A DNA stretch of 64,000 bases from JANQMX01 sp965247175 (GTDB taxonomy: Bacteria; Pseudomonadota; Alphaproteobacteria; Kiloniellales; DSM-21159). A program made the translations under genes and the position numbers. Under the pieces are notes generated by a model, which had not been told where the DNA came from, searched no databases, and saw only the letters and a list, made by a program, of their open reading frames with translations. The stretch is taken from assembly GCA_965247175.1 (NCBI GenBank), contig OZ252006.1, positions 2,852,001 through 2,916,000 on the forward strand, read 5' to 3'. Positions 56,716 to 64,000 of the stretch are shown here, piece after piece (positions within the stretch are counted from its first letter, which is position 1; every line of letters starts with the position of its first letter).

Positions 56716-59199
56716 GTGCGGCGGAAGACCATCATTCGGCCGCCGGCTCGGCGCATGGCCGCGCGCCCTCAGGGCGACGCGTACCGCGACGATGGAGCGC
56801 GGCCCGTGCTGAACGACTTCCACCCCTTCGAGGCCGACCCTTGGGCCGACAATCCGACCCCGATCGGCACCGACACCCGGGACATCGTCAGCCTGGCCAT
56901 CCTGTCCGGCTCCACGTTCGCCGCCATCAACTTCGACGCCAAGGGCGGAGATGATGCGATCTTCGGCAACGATGGAGACAACGGCATCGATGCCGGCGCC
57001 GGCGACGACCACATCTTCGCCGAAGCGGGCCAGGACGGCGTGCTCGGTGGCTTGGGCAACGACACCCTGGTCGCCGGGCTGGGCCACGACATCCTGGTCG
57101 GGGGCGCGGGCGACGACGTGCTGTGGGGCGACGAAGCCGAAGCGGTCGGTGCCGCGGACGGTGACGACACGCTGAGCGGCGGACTGGGTGCCGATAGCCT
57201 TATTGGCGGCGGCGGAAACGACCTGCTCGATGGAGGCGAGCAGGACGATCTGCTGGAGGGCGAAGCCGGCGACGACCTCCTCTATGGCCAAGAAGGGGAC
57301 GACACCCTGGTTGGCGGTGCGGGCGACGACCTGCTGGACGGCGGCAGCGGCGCCGACAGTCTGTCGGGTGGCCTCGGCGCCGACACGCTGCTCGGCGACG
57401 GCGGCAACGACAGCATCACCGGCGGCGACGGCAAGGACACGGCGCTGGGCGGTGACGGCAACGACACCATCGACGGCGGAACCGGCTGGGACGCCCTCGA
57501 CGGCGGCGCCGGCGATGACACGCTCCTTGGCGGCGAAGGCGACGACACGATCTTCGGTGCCGGCGGGAACGATAGCCTGAGCGGCGGCGACGGCGACGAC
57601 GATCTTTCCGGCGACGCGGGCAACGACCATCTCAGCGGCGGCGACGGCAAGGACGAGATCGACGGCGGCGACGGCGCCGACAGCCTGTTCGGAGACGCGG
57701 ATGCCGACGATCTCTCGGGCGGTGCCGGCGACGACCATGTGGACGGCGGCCTCGGCCACGACAACATCGACGGGAACGCCGGCCTGGACACGCTGCTCGG
57801 CGGCGATGGCAACGACCTGATCAGCGGCGATGACGGTGAGGATGACCTCAGCGGCGGCGACGGCAACGACACCCTGGTCGGCGACGAGCAGAACGACAGC
57901 CTGCGCGGCGGCAGCGGCCGCGATGTCCTTGCGGGCGGCGAGGACGACGATCTGCTGATCGGCGACCATGGCGGCGGTCCGAACCTCCCCGAGGACAACG
58001 ACACCCTGTTCGGCGGCGCCGGAGACGACAGCGTTCAGGCGGACGGCGGCGACGACGTGGCCTATGGAGAGGCTGGCAACGACACTCTGTCCGGTGATGC
58101 AGGCAACGACCTGCTGCGCGGCGGCAACGGCGACGACGAGCTGCTCGGCGGCGCCGACCGCGACCTGATCGCTGGCGATGAGGGTGACGACCTGCTGATC
58201 GGCGGCCTGGGCGATGACCGGGCGGCGGACGATCTGCTGCGCGAGGTCCTGACGCTCGGAGACCGCCAACCCGGCCCCGACGGCGAGCTGTCCGACGGCG
58301 AGCTGTCCGATGGCGGGCTGTTTGGCGGCGAGGGACACGACACCCTGATCGGCGGCGAAGGCGACGACGATCTGTTCGGCGGAAACGGCAACGACAGCCT
58401 GTTCGGCGGCAGCGGCCGCGACGTCCTCTCAGGCGACGCAGGCGACGACATCCTGGACGGCGACGATGGTCAGGACAGCTTGAACGGCGGCGCGGGCCGG
58501 GACCTGCTCTCGGGCGGTGGCGATGACGACCTGCTGTTCGGCAAGGACGGAAACGACACGCTGTCCGGCGGGGACGGCGGCGACGACGTCTTCGGCGGCC
58601 GCGGCGACGATCTTCTGCACGGTGGCGCAGGCGGCGACAGCCTGTATGGCCAGCGCGGCGACGATACGCTGTTCGGCGGGGACGGCGACGACCTGGTGGT
58701 CGGCGGCCTGGGCGACGACGTGCTCTACGGCGGCCTTGGGAACGACACCTTGGACGGCGGGTTCGGTGAGGACGAGTTCCGCATCCTGGCGCGCTGGGAC
58801 GGTCAGGCCCTTACCTTGACCGAGCCCGGTGGTGACGTCCTGCAAGGCATCAGTCTCGACAATCTCGACCGGCTGATCTTCGAGATCGATCTGGTCGACG
58901 GCGCAAGCGGCCACGACGCCTTCTACTTCGACCGCATCATGGAAACGCGCGCCGAGCACAAGGACGACGTCGCCGCATTCCTCGACAGCTATCTTGCCGT
59001 CGACGATCAGGGCGACGACACGGTGCTGACCGCGCTGCACGGCGAGGGCAGCCTAACGCTGGAAGGTGTGACACTTTCCGGCCTCGGCGGGCTCACTTTC
59101 GCCAACGTTGCCGACATAAATGCCTATTCGAGCGGCATGACCGGCCTGGATGAATACTTCCTGGTCGATCTGACGCTTTCGGACAATCCATCGACCTAA
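56716..59199 (+). CDS. Large RTX (hemolysin-type calcium-binding repeat) secreted protein
   Basis: This protein of up to 827 residues consists almost wholly of aspartate/glycine-rich nonapeptide repeats of the GGxGxDxLx type from about residue 75 to 685, with an interruption near 500-540 (ELSDGELSDGGLF). They fold into a calcium-binding parallel beta roll after export. The last about 130 residues are not repetitive and should carry the secretion signal. No enzyme domain is seen. The start is uncertain: GTG 56716, ATG 56755 or GTG 56806, the last with GGAG 9 bases upstream. ABC and HlyD transporter genes follow, so it is the probable substrate. Confidence 0.9.
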   Translation: MRRKTIIRPPARRMAARPQGDAYRDDGARPVLNDFHPFEADPWADNPTPIGTDTRDIVSLAILSGSTFAAINFDAKGGDDAIFGNDGDNGIDAGAGDDHIFAEAGQDGVLGGLGNDTLVAGLGHDILVGGAGDDVLWGDEAEAVGAADGDDTLSGGLGADSLIGGGGNDLLDGGEQDDLLEGEAGDDLLYGQEGDDTLVGGAGDDLLDGGSGADSLSGGLGADTLLGDGGNDSITGGDGKDTALGGDGNDTIDGGTGWDALDGGAGDDTLLGGEGDDTIFGAGGNDSLSGGDGDDDLSGDAGNDHLSGGDGKDEIDGGDGADSLFGDADADDLSGGAGDDHVDGGLGHDNIDGNAGLDTLLGGDGNDLISGDDGEDDLSGGDGNDTLVGDEQNDSLRGGSGRDVLAGGEDDDLLIGDHGGGPNLPEDNDTLFGGAGDDSVQADGGDDVAYGEAGNDTLSGDAGNDLLRGGNGDDELLGGADRDLIAGDEGDDLLIGGLGDDRAADDLLREVLTLGDRQPGPDGELSDGELSDGGLFGGEGHDTLIGGEGDDDLFGGNGNDSLFGGSGRDVLSGDAGDDILDGDDGQDSLNGGAGRDLLSGGGDDDLLFGKDGNDTLSGGDGGDDVFGGRGDDLLHGGAGGDSLYGQRGDDTLFGGDGDDLVVGGLGDDVLYGGLGNDTLDGGFGEDEFRILARWDGQALTLTEPGGDVLQGISLDNLDRLIFEIDLVDGASGHDAFYFDRIMETRAEHKDDVAAFLDSYLAVDDQGDDTVLTALHGEGSLTLEGVTLSGLGGLTFANVADINAYSSGMTGLDEYFLVDLTLSDNPST
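56941..58773 (+). repeat. RTX nonapeptide repeat block
   Basis: About 1.8 kb of degenerate 27-base units encode GGxGxDxLx repeats. GC is extreme and codon choice is varied, so the units are diverged rather than recent identical duplications. The antisense strand is open because of the same periodicity. Confidence 0.9.
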
Positions 59200-59350
59200 C
59201 GAGAGGAGGGGAAGACCTGCCGCACAGCTATCTTAGGTGGAAAGACCAACCTGTTTTTGGTCCTTCCATGAGAAGTGTAAAAATGTTATTAATATCAATG
59301 CTGGGTATCCTCTTCAGGTAGTAAGAGGGGATAAGGGGGATTTGAGGGCC

Positions 59351-61093
59351 ATGAGGGGCAATCGCGTTTCAATACTGCGAGGGTCGAGGCATGTCGTTGC
59401 CGCGATCATCGTATTCAGCATCTTTACGAATCTGCTCGTTCTTACGCTTCCATTGTACATGCTGCAGCTGTTCGACCGCGTGATGGGCAGCGGCAGCATG
59501 GAGACTTTGGCTGCATTGACGCTCGCCGCAACGGGCGCCTTGATCGTCTACGCCTGTTTCGAGGCGCTGCGCACGCAGCTGCTCAACCGCCTCGGTATTC
59601 GCGTCGAGACCTCGCTTGGGGAGTGGGTTCTCAACGCGACCATGGCACGGGTGCGGCGCGGCGACAGCCGCAGCGCGCAAGGCATCCGCGATCTGCACGA
59701 GGTCCGTAACTTCCTCTCGGGAAGCGGCTTCACCACGATCATGGACGCGCCCTGGGCGCCGATCTTCGTGATCGTCATCTTCCTGTTCCATCCCTACCTC
59801 GGGATGATCGCCGCCGTCGGTGCCGCGATCCTGTTCAGCCTCGGCCTGATCAGCAACTACATCAGCCGGGAGCCGATGCAGGAAGCCTCAGAGCATCGCG
59901 AAAAGGCCATGCGCCGGGCCGAGACCCTGGTCCGCAACTCGGACGTGGTCCGCGCCATGGGCATGACGCCGACGGTGCTCGACCGCTGGCGCACGGAGAA
60001 CGACGAGCATCTGGTGCCGATTTCGCGGGCCACCGATCGCATCGGCATCACCGGCGCGGTCGGCAAGTTCGTTCGCATGATCCTGCAGATCGCCCTGCTG
60101 GGGACCGGTGTCGTCCTGGCCCTGCAGGATGCCATCACGCCCGGCGTGATGATCGCCGCCTCGATCATGATGGGCCGCGCGCTGGCGCCGGTCGAGCGTA
60201 CGGTGGCGGGCTGGAAGAGCCTGGTCTCGGCGCGCTATGCCGCTCGCCGCCTGCGGGAGCTGCTCAGCGATTTCGCCGATCAGCAGGAGCTGGTCGCCCT
60301 GCCCGAGCCGGAAGCCCGGATTGCCTGCGAGAACCTGACTTTCTGGCTGCAGGGCAGCGACAAGCCGATCATCTACAACATCAACTTCTCGCTCGAGCCG
60401 GGCGAGGCGATGGGCATCATCGGCCCGAGCGGTGCCGGCAAGTCGACCTTGGCGCGCGTGCTCGTCGGGTTGGATGAGCCGACCCGCGGCAGCGTGCGGC
60501 TCGACGGCGCGGATCTGCGCGACTGGGAGCCGGTGACCCGCGGCCAATACTTCGGCTATCTGCCACAGCAGGTTCAGCTCTTCACAGGCACGGTGGCCGA
60601 CAACATCTCCGGCCTCGACAACTGGGCCAATCCCGGCGAGATCGTCGAGGCGGCCAAGCGCGCCGGCGTCCACGACATGATCCTGAAGCTGCCCGGCGGC
60701 TATAACGCGGACATCGGCGACGACGGCAACTTGCTGTCGGCCGGCCAGCGCCAACGCCTGGCCCTCGCCCGCAGCCTCTATCGCGGCCGTCGGATCATCG
60801 TACTCGACGAGCCGAACTCAAACCTCGACCCTGACGGCGAGGACCGTCTGGCCGAGGCGGTCGAGGAAGCGAAGGCCCGCGGCTGCGCGCTGATCCTGAT
60901 TACCCATCGCCTCAGCATCCTGTCCCGCATGGACAAGGTGTTGTTGCTGAAGGACGGCATGCAGGCCGCCATCGGGCCGGCCAACGAAATCCTGTTGCAG
61001 GTGCAGGAGTCGCAGAGACGGGACAAGGTGATCGGGCCGCAAAAGCTCTCGGTCATCGGCAACGATCAGGCGGCCAGCGCTGGCGCCGCCTGA
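59351..61093 (+). CDS. Type I secretion ABC transporter/permease (PrtD-like)
   Basis: This 580-residue half-transporter starts at ATG 59351; GAGG lies 4 bases before. The transmembrane domain has helices around 15-37, 55-75, 125-170 and 240-290 (SIFTNLLVLTLPLYMLQLFD). The ATPase carries Walker A GPSGAGKST, signature LSAGQRQRLALARS and Walker B IIVLDEPNSNLD. It lacks the N-terminal peptidase-like domain of HlyB, matching the PrtD/AprD class that exports RTX proteins. With the downstream HlyD-type adaptor it needs an outer-membrane TolC-type partner, which is not in the window. Confidence 0.95.
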   Translation: MRGNRVSILRGSRHVVAAIIVFSIFTNLLVLTLPLYMLQLFDRVMGSGSMETLAALTLAATGALIVYACFEALRTQLLNRLGIRVETSLGEWVLNATMARVRRGDSRSAQGIRDLHEVRNFLSGSGFTTIMDAPWAPIFVIVIFLFHPYLGMIAAVGAAILFSLGLISNYISREPMQEASEHREKAMRRAETLVRNSDVVRAMGMTPTVLDRWRTENDEHLVPISRATDRIGITGAVGKFVRMILQIALLGTGVVLALQDAITPGVMIAASIMMGRALAPVERTVAGWKSLVSARYAARRLRELLSDFADQQELVALPEPEARIACENLTFWLQGSDKPIIYNINFSLEPGEAMGIIGPSGAGKSTLARVLVGLDEPTRGSVRLDGADLRDWEPVTRGQYFGYLPQQVQLFTGTVADNISGLDNWANPGEIVEAAKRAGVHDMILKLPGGYNADIGDDGNLLSAGQRQRLALARSLYRGRRIIVLDEPNSNLDPDGEDRLAEAVEEAKARGCALILITHRLSILSRMDKVLLLKDGMQAAIGPANEILLQVQESQRRDKVIGPQKLSVIGNDQAASAGAA

Positions 61094-61150
61094 TTGCATC
61101 CCGCGACGCAGTCCTGCATCTCCGTTCAACAGTTCAAAACGAGGTGAGCT

Positions 61151-62536
61151 ATGACTGGCTCTGAATTGGTGAAGCGCGACGAGAGCGCGCAAGAACTTGG
61201 CCCGCTCCGGGCGCAACCGAAAACCTTCGATGCCGTGCCCCGGCCGACCACACCAACGCGCGTGTGGGTCATCATTCTGGTCGGCGCGGTCATCGGTGCC
61301 CTCTTCTTCGGCGGCTTCGGCGCCTGGGCGGCCCTGGCCCCCTTGAAGAGCGCGGTGGTCGGCTCCGGCAGCGTCAAGGTCAGCGGCAACCGCAAGGTCG
61401 TCGAGCATCTGGAAGGCGGCCTCGTGACCGAAATTCTGGTCGACAACGGCGATTTCGTCGAAGCCGGCGCACCGCTCATCCGCCTGGACGAGAACCAGTG
61501 GCGGGCCAATCTCAGCCTGATCACCGGCCGGCTGTTCAGCGCCATGGCGCTCGATGCCCGTCTCGCCGCGGAACAGAACGGCGACAACAAGATCACCTTT
61601 CCGCATGAGCTGATGGTCCGCAAGGACGACCCGGAAATCGCGGACATCATACGCTCCAATGAGGCGATCTTCAGAAGCCGGAAAGAGGCTCTGCAGGGCG
61701 CGCTTTCTGTGCGCAACGAGCAGATCGATCAGACACGCAAGGAGATCGAGGGCAACGAAGCCCAGCGGGAATCCTCCAAGACCCAGCTCTCCTTCATCGA
61801 GTCCGAGATCGCCGACGTGCAGGTGCTCTTCGACAAGGGCCTGGCGCGCAAGCCACGCGTCATGCAGCTGCGCCGTCAACAAGCTGACCTGCGCGGTGAC
61901 ATCGGCCGGATCTCCTCCGACATCGCCCGCGCCCATCAGCGCATTTCGGAAATCGAGGAGCAGAAGAACCAGCTGATCCGCGAGATGATGTCCCAGGTGG
62001 CGGAAGTTCGGCAGAGAACCCAGGACGAGATCTTTGCCTCGCGCCAACGGATTCTCTCCGTTCAGGACACGCTGAACCGGCTCGAGGTTCGGGCGCCCAT
62101 TTCCGGCAAGGTGGTGGACCGCCGGGTCAACACCATCGGCGCCGTGCTGAACCCGGGCGATGCCATCCTGGACCTCGTCCCGAAAGACGATCCCTTGATC
62201 ATCGAGGTTCAGGTCGGGACCGCCAACGTCGACGAGGTTTATCCCGGACAGCACGCCCGTGTCCGCATCAGCGCCTACAGCTATCGCTCGACGCCGAGCG
62301 TCTGGGGCCAGGTCATCCACGTCTCGGCCGACTCTCTGGTCGACAAGGCCACCGGCGTTCCCTTCTACCGGGTCGAGGTGGAGCTCGACGAAGAAGACTT
62401 GGCGAAGAAGCCCGGTATCGAGCTCTACCCGGGCATGCCGGCCGAGGTCTTCATCGAGACCGGCGAGCGCACCTTTGCCGACTATATCCTCTCGCCGCTT
62501 TACGCCGGCTTCGACCGCGCCCTGCGCGAGGAATAG
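61151..62536 (+). CDS. HlyD-family type I secretion periplasmic adaptor (PrtE-like)
   Basis: This 461-residue membrane fusion protein has a cytosolic N-terminus, a transmembrane helix at about 37-57 (VWVIILVGAVIGALFFGGF) and a biotinyl-lipoyl-like half (VVEHLEGGLVTEILVDNGDF). A long coiled-coil hairpin spans about 160-320, and the second lipoyl half (VRAPISGKV-type: EVRAPISGKVVDRR) and beta barrel follow. It bridges the ABC transporter to an outer-membrane channel. It starts 57 bases after the ABC gene. A terminator follows at 62562-62594, ending the secretion operon. Confidence 0.94.
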   Translation: MTGSELVKRDESAQELGPLRAQPKTFDAVPRPTTPTRVWVIILVGAVIGALFFGGFGAWAALAPLKSAVVGSGSVKVSGNRKVVEHLEGGLVTEILVDNGDFVEAGAPLIRLDENQWRANLSLITGRLFSAMALDARLAAEQNGDNKITFPHELMVRKDDPEIADIIRSNEAIFRSRKEALQGALSVRNEQIDQTRKEIEGNEAQRESSKTQLSFIESEIADVQVLFDKGLARKPRVMQLRRQQADLRGDIGRISSDIARAHQRISEIEEQKNQLIREMMSQVAEVRQRTQDEIFASRQRILSVQDTLNRLEVRAPISGKVVDRRVNTIGAVLNPGDAILDLVPKDDPLIIEVQVGTANVDEVYPGQHARVRISAYSYRSTPSVWGQVIHVSADSLVDKATGVPFYRVEVELDEEDLAKKPGIELYPGMPAEVFIETGERTFADYILSPLYAGFDRALREE

Positions 62537-62561
62537 GAGCAAACGATCAGATGTTGCGCAG

Positions 62562-62594
62562 CGGCGGAGCCTGACAGCTCCGCCGTTCGCTTTT
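62562..62594 (+). terminator. Rho-independent terminator after the HlyD-family gene
   Basis: CGGCGGAGC (62562-62570) and GCTCCGCCG (62577-62585) form a perfect 9-base stem with a 6-base loop, followed by TTCGCTTTT. It lies 25 bases after the HlyD-family stop and just before the end of the convergent amgK gene. Confidence 0.75.
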
Positions 62595-63633
62595 AGCGGT
62601 CAGTCACTACCTTCGGCGGGGTGGTGAGGTCAGGCAGGTTCTCCGCCATCCAGGCCCGCACCGGCGCGAGCTCTTCGGCCTGACCGAGCTGCCGGTCGAG
62701 CAGCCGCAGCACCCGGGGGATGTGCTTGAGGTAGGCGTCCTTGCCGTCGCGGCGCAGCAGCCGGGTGAAGATGCCGGCCACCTTGGCGTGGCGCTGTGCG
62801 CCCAAGGCTGCGTAGCTGGCGGCGAAGCCCGCTTGATCGAGATCTCCGATGCCCTCGCAGTAACGGCGATAGAGCCGCGCCGTCAGCCCCGGATCCACGT
62901 CCCGGCGCGCATCCTCCAGCAAGGAGACGAGGTCGTAGGCAGGCGAACCGATCAGCGCGTCCTGAAAGTCGAGCAGGCCGCAAGCCTCCAGGCCCTCCCG
63001 CTCCTTCAAGAGCATGAGATTGTCGACGTGGAAATCCCTATGCACCAGGGTCACAGGCGTCGGCGGCAGCGCGGCGAAGACCGCGCGCCAGGCGGCAAGG
63101 TAGTCTTCCCGCAGCCCATCCGGGCAAGGACGCCCCTGCTTCTCCGGCCAATACCAGTCGACGAAGAGCGCCGCCTCCTTGAGGAGGGGATGGAGATCGT
63201 AGGCCGGAAGCGTTATCCGCCGGGCCTCCTCATGACCATGCAGCGCAACAAGCAGATCGACGGCGAGACAGTAGAGCGACTCCTCGCTGGCACCCTCGGC
63301 CAGCAGGCGCGTGAAGGTCCGGTCACCGAAGTCTTCGATCAGGAGAAAGCCGGCTTCCGCCTCGCAAGCCAGAATACGCGGTGCGCTGAAGCCGAGAGCC
63401 GCGAAATGGCTTGCCACCCGGACGAAGGGCTCGACGGTTTCGCGCTCCGGCGGCGCATCCATGACGAGAGCGCTGTTGAGCCCCTCCCGCAAGCGATAGT
63501 AGCGCCGGAACGAGGCATCGGCCGGCAGCGCCTCTTCCTTCGCAGCCCCCCAGCCGGCGCCCACGACGAAGGCGCGCCGCAGGGCAGCCCGCTCTTCCGG
63601 CGGCAAGACAGATCGGCTGGCGGCAAGGCTCAT
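62593..63633 (-). CDS. amgK: N-acetylmuramate/N-acetylglucosamine kinase
   Basis: This 346-residue protein is an aminoglycoside-phosphotransferase-fold kinase. LPADASFRRYYRLREG, LIEDFGDRTFTRLLAEG, the catalytic loop LVHRDFHVDNLML and the metal-binding LLDFQDALIGSPAYDLVSLL match AmgK, which phosphorylates MurNAc and GlcNAc at C1 in cell-wall recycling. The usual partner murU is not downstream (the HlyD gene is convergent), so it may be elsewhere. Other sugar or choline kinases of this fold are less likely given the FQDALIGSPAYDLVSLL string. Confidence 0.9.
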   Translation of the reverse strand: MSLAASRSVLPPEERAALRRAFVVGAGWGAAKEEALPADASFRRYYRLREGLNSALVMDAPPERETVEPFVRVASHFAALGFSAPRILACEAEAGFLLIEDFGDRTFTRLLAEGASEESLYCLAVDLLVALHGHEEARRITLPAYDLHPLLKEAALFVDWYWPEKQGRPCPDGLREDYLAAWRAVFAALPPTPVTLVHRDFHVDNLMLLKEREGLEACGLLDFQDALIGSPAYDLVSLLEDARRDVDPGLTARLYRRYCEGIGDLDQAGFAASYAALGAQRHAKVAGIFTRLLRRDGKDAYLKHIPRVLRLLDRQLGQAEELAPVRAWMAENLPDLTTPPKVVTDR

Positions 63634-64000
63634 GACACGCGCCCGTGGTCCCTCAAAAGACGATCACCGCATGCTTGCGAAGTAAGCCTAACGAAGGCTT
63701 TCCGCAGCGGCGATCTCTTAACGGATCAAGGGTATAGCGAAGGAAGCGCGTCGGAAAAGGGCAAGACCTAGCTTAAAGTCGTCGGGACCATGGCGATCTG
63801 ATCATCCGACGTGGAGGCTCTGCGGCGGGGTACCAGGACGAAATACAGCACAGCGATCAGCGCGAATCTTGCATAGGTCATGGCGGCCTCCTGCATCGAC
63901 ACCAACAGATACGAGTGGTGTTGCGCTTCGGATTGCCGCCGGAGCGAAAATGCGCGGGGTCAGCCAGCTACGGCGCCATCGCGCCGATAGACCTCGTCTC
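63634..64000. other. Terminal region with one small peptide gene
   Basis: These 367 bases hold the 37-codon peptide at 63768-63881. The final 33 bases, read on the minus strand, are open and end in a stop at 63968-63970, so they could be the tail of a gene that begins beyond the window (ETRSIGAMAP). Too little is visible to call it. Nothing else stands out. Confidence 0.45.
63768..63881 (-). CDS. Candidate 37-residue single-pass membrane peptide
   Basis: The ATG at 63881 follows AGGAGG by 5 bases, an ideal ribosome binding site and among the strongest in the window. The peptide starts TYARFALIAVLYFVLV, one hydrophobic helix, then a basic PRRRAS stretch and a polar C-terminus ending in TAG at 63768. 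It would be an inner-membrane peptide with its basic end inside. No family is recognised. It lies 134 bases upstream of amgK on the same strand. The strong ribosome site is the main reason to believe it. Confidence 0.5.
   Translation of the reverse strand: MTYARFALIAVLYFVLVPRRRASTSDDQIAMVPTTLS

Noticed and set aside
56700..56716. Sigma-54 promoter at TTGGCACG before the RTX gene
   Set aside because: The -24-like TGGCAC is present, but no GC element lies at the right spacing.
56599..58338. 579-codon minus-strand ORF with valine/alanine periodicity
   Set aside because: Its repeats are the reverse complement of the RTX nonapeptide units, so the periodicity is a by-product.
60818..62542. 574-codon minus-strand ORF opposite the ABC and HlyD genes
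   Set aside because: It spans two well-supported plus-strand transporter genes and shows no domain.
1..64000. CRISPR arrays, tRNA or rRNA genes, insertion sequences, integrase or attachment sites
   Set aside because: No direct-repeat/spacer array, cloverleaf, transposase or recombinase reading frame was seen on either strand.

Overview
The window is GC-rich DNA, tightly packed with protein genes on both strands. It looks like a marine-type alphaproteobacterium of the Rhodospirillales/Kiloniellales kind. This rests on the leuD-leuB-asd neighbourhood, a mesaconyl-CoA hydratase with a malyl-CoA lyase/thioesterase relative (ethylmalonyl-CoA pathway), a DddP-like M24 enzyme beside a non-pyrrolysine MttB relative, PEP-CTERM proteins, and DUF882 and L,D-transpeptidase cell-wall enzymes. 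I see no rRNA, tRNA, CRISPR array, insertion sequence or integrase. Many genes overlap by 1-8 bases. Several starts are GTG or TTG, chosen because a strong ribosome binding site sits in front of them.

Layout. 1-3.2 kb: an mdaB-type quinone reductase cut by the window edge, diverging from an HxlR regulator, then a membrane histidine kinase and a single-domain response regulator. 3.2-8.8 kb: a DUF6544-like exported protein diverging from a TetR regulator across two matching palindromes, then a penicillin-acylase lipoprotein, a flavin reductase and a Nei-type DNA glycosylase. 8.7-11.2 kb (minus): homocysteine methyltransferase, enolase-superfamily enzyme and RidA. 11.4-15.3 kb (minus): ECF sigma factor, anti-sigma factor, Tat-exported sulfite-oxidase-type molybdoenzyme, its cytochrome c, and a PEP-CTERM protein. 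15.4-19.8 kb: phytanoyl-CoA-type dioxygenase, GST, and two murein-active enzymes. 19.9-24.9 kb: leuD, an amine oxidase, leuB, a small secreted protein, a Mpo1-like membrane protein and asd.

24.9-34.0 kb: YCII protein, LysR, Rieske oxygenase, pdxY, a chemoreceptor, the lyase/mch pair and zapE. 34.1-37.0 kb: the DddP-like plus MttB-like pair. 37.0-46.1 kb: AlkA-type glycosylase, arylsulfatase, GluQRS, Nudix, ACT-like protein, YceI, an MsrA homologue without its catalytic cysteine, M17 peptidase, GST and an orphan TAXI binding protein. 46.3-52.7 kb: acyl-CoA ligase, SMP-30 protein and Gfo/Idh/MocA oxidoreductase on plus, facing an acyl-CoA dehydrogenase homologue and a ThDP enzyme on minus. 53.1-62.5 kb: a VPLPA-type sorted protein, a LuxR-type regulator, a coiled-coil membrane protein, a large RTX protein, and the ABC and HlyD parts of a type I secretion system. 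62.6-64 kb: amgK and a 37-residue membrane peptide.

The most interesting items are: (i) the DddP-like/MttB-like pair, where the metal ligands keep DddP spacing but the residue at the catalytic-base position is valine; (ii) the MsrA homologue with Gly-Pro-Ala-Trp in place of Gly-Cys-Phe-Trp; (iii) the homocysteine methyltransferase/enolase/RidA operon, which fits breakdown of a proline betaine or hydroxyproline; (iv) the sulfite-oxidase operon with an ECF-type promoter motif behind its sigma/anti-sigma pair; (v) an acyl-CoA dehydrogenase homologue lacking catalytic glutamate at both usual positions, translationally coupled to a ThDP enzyme.
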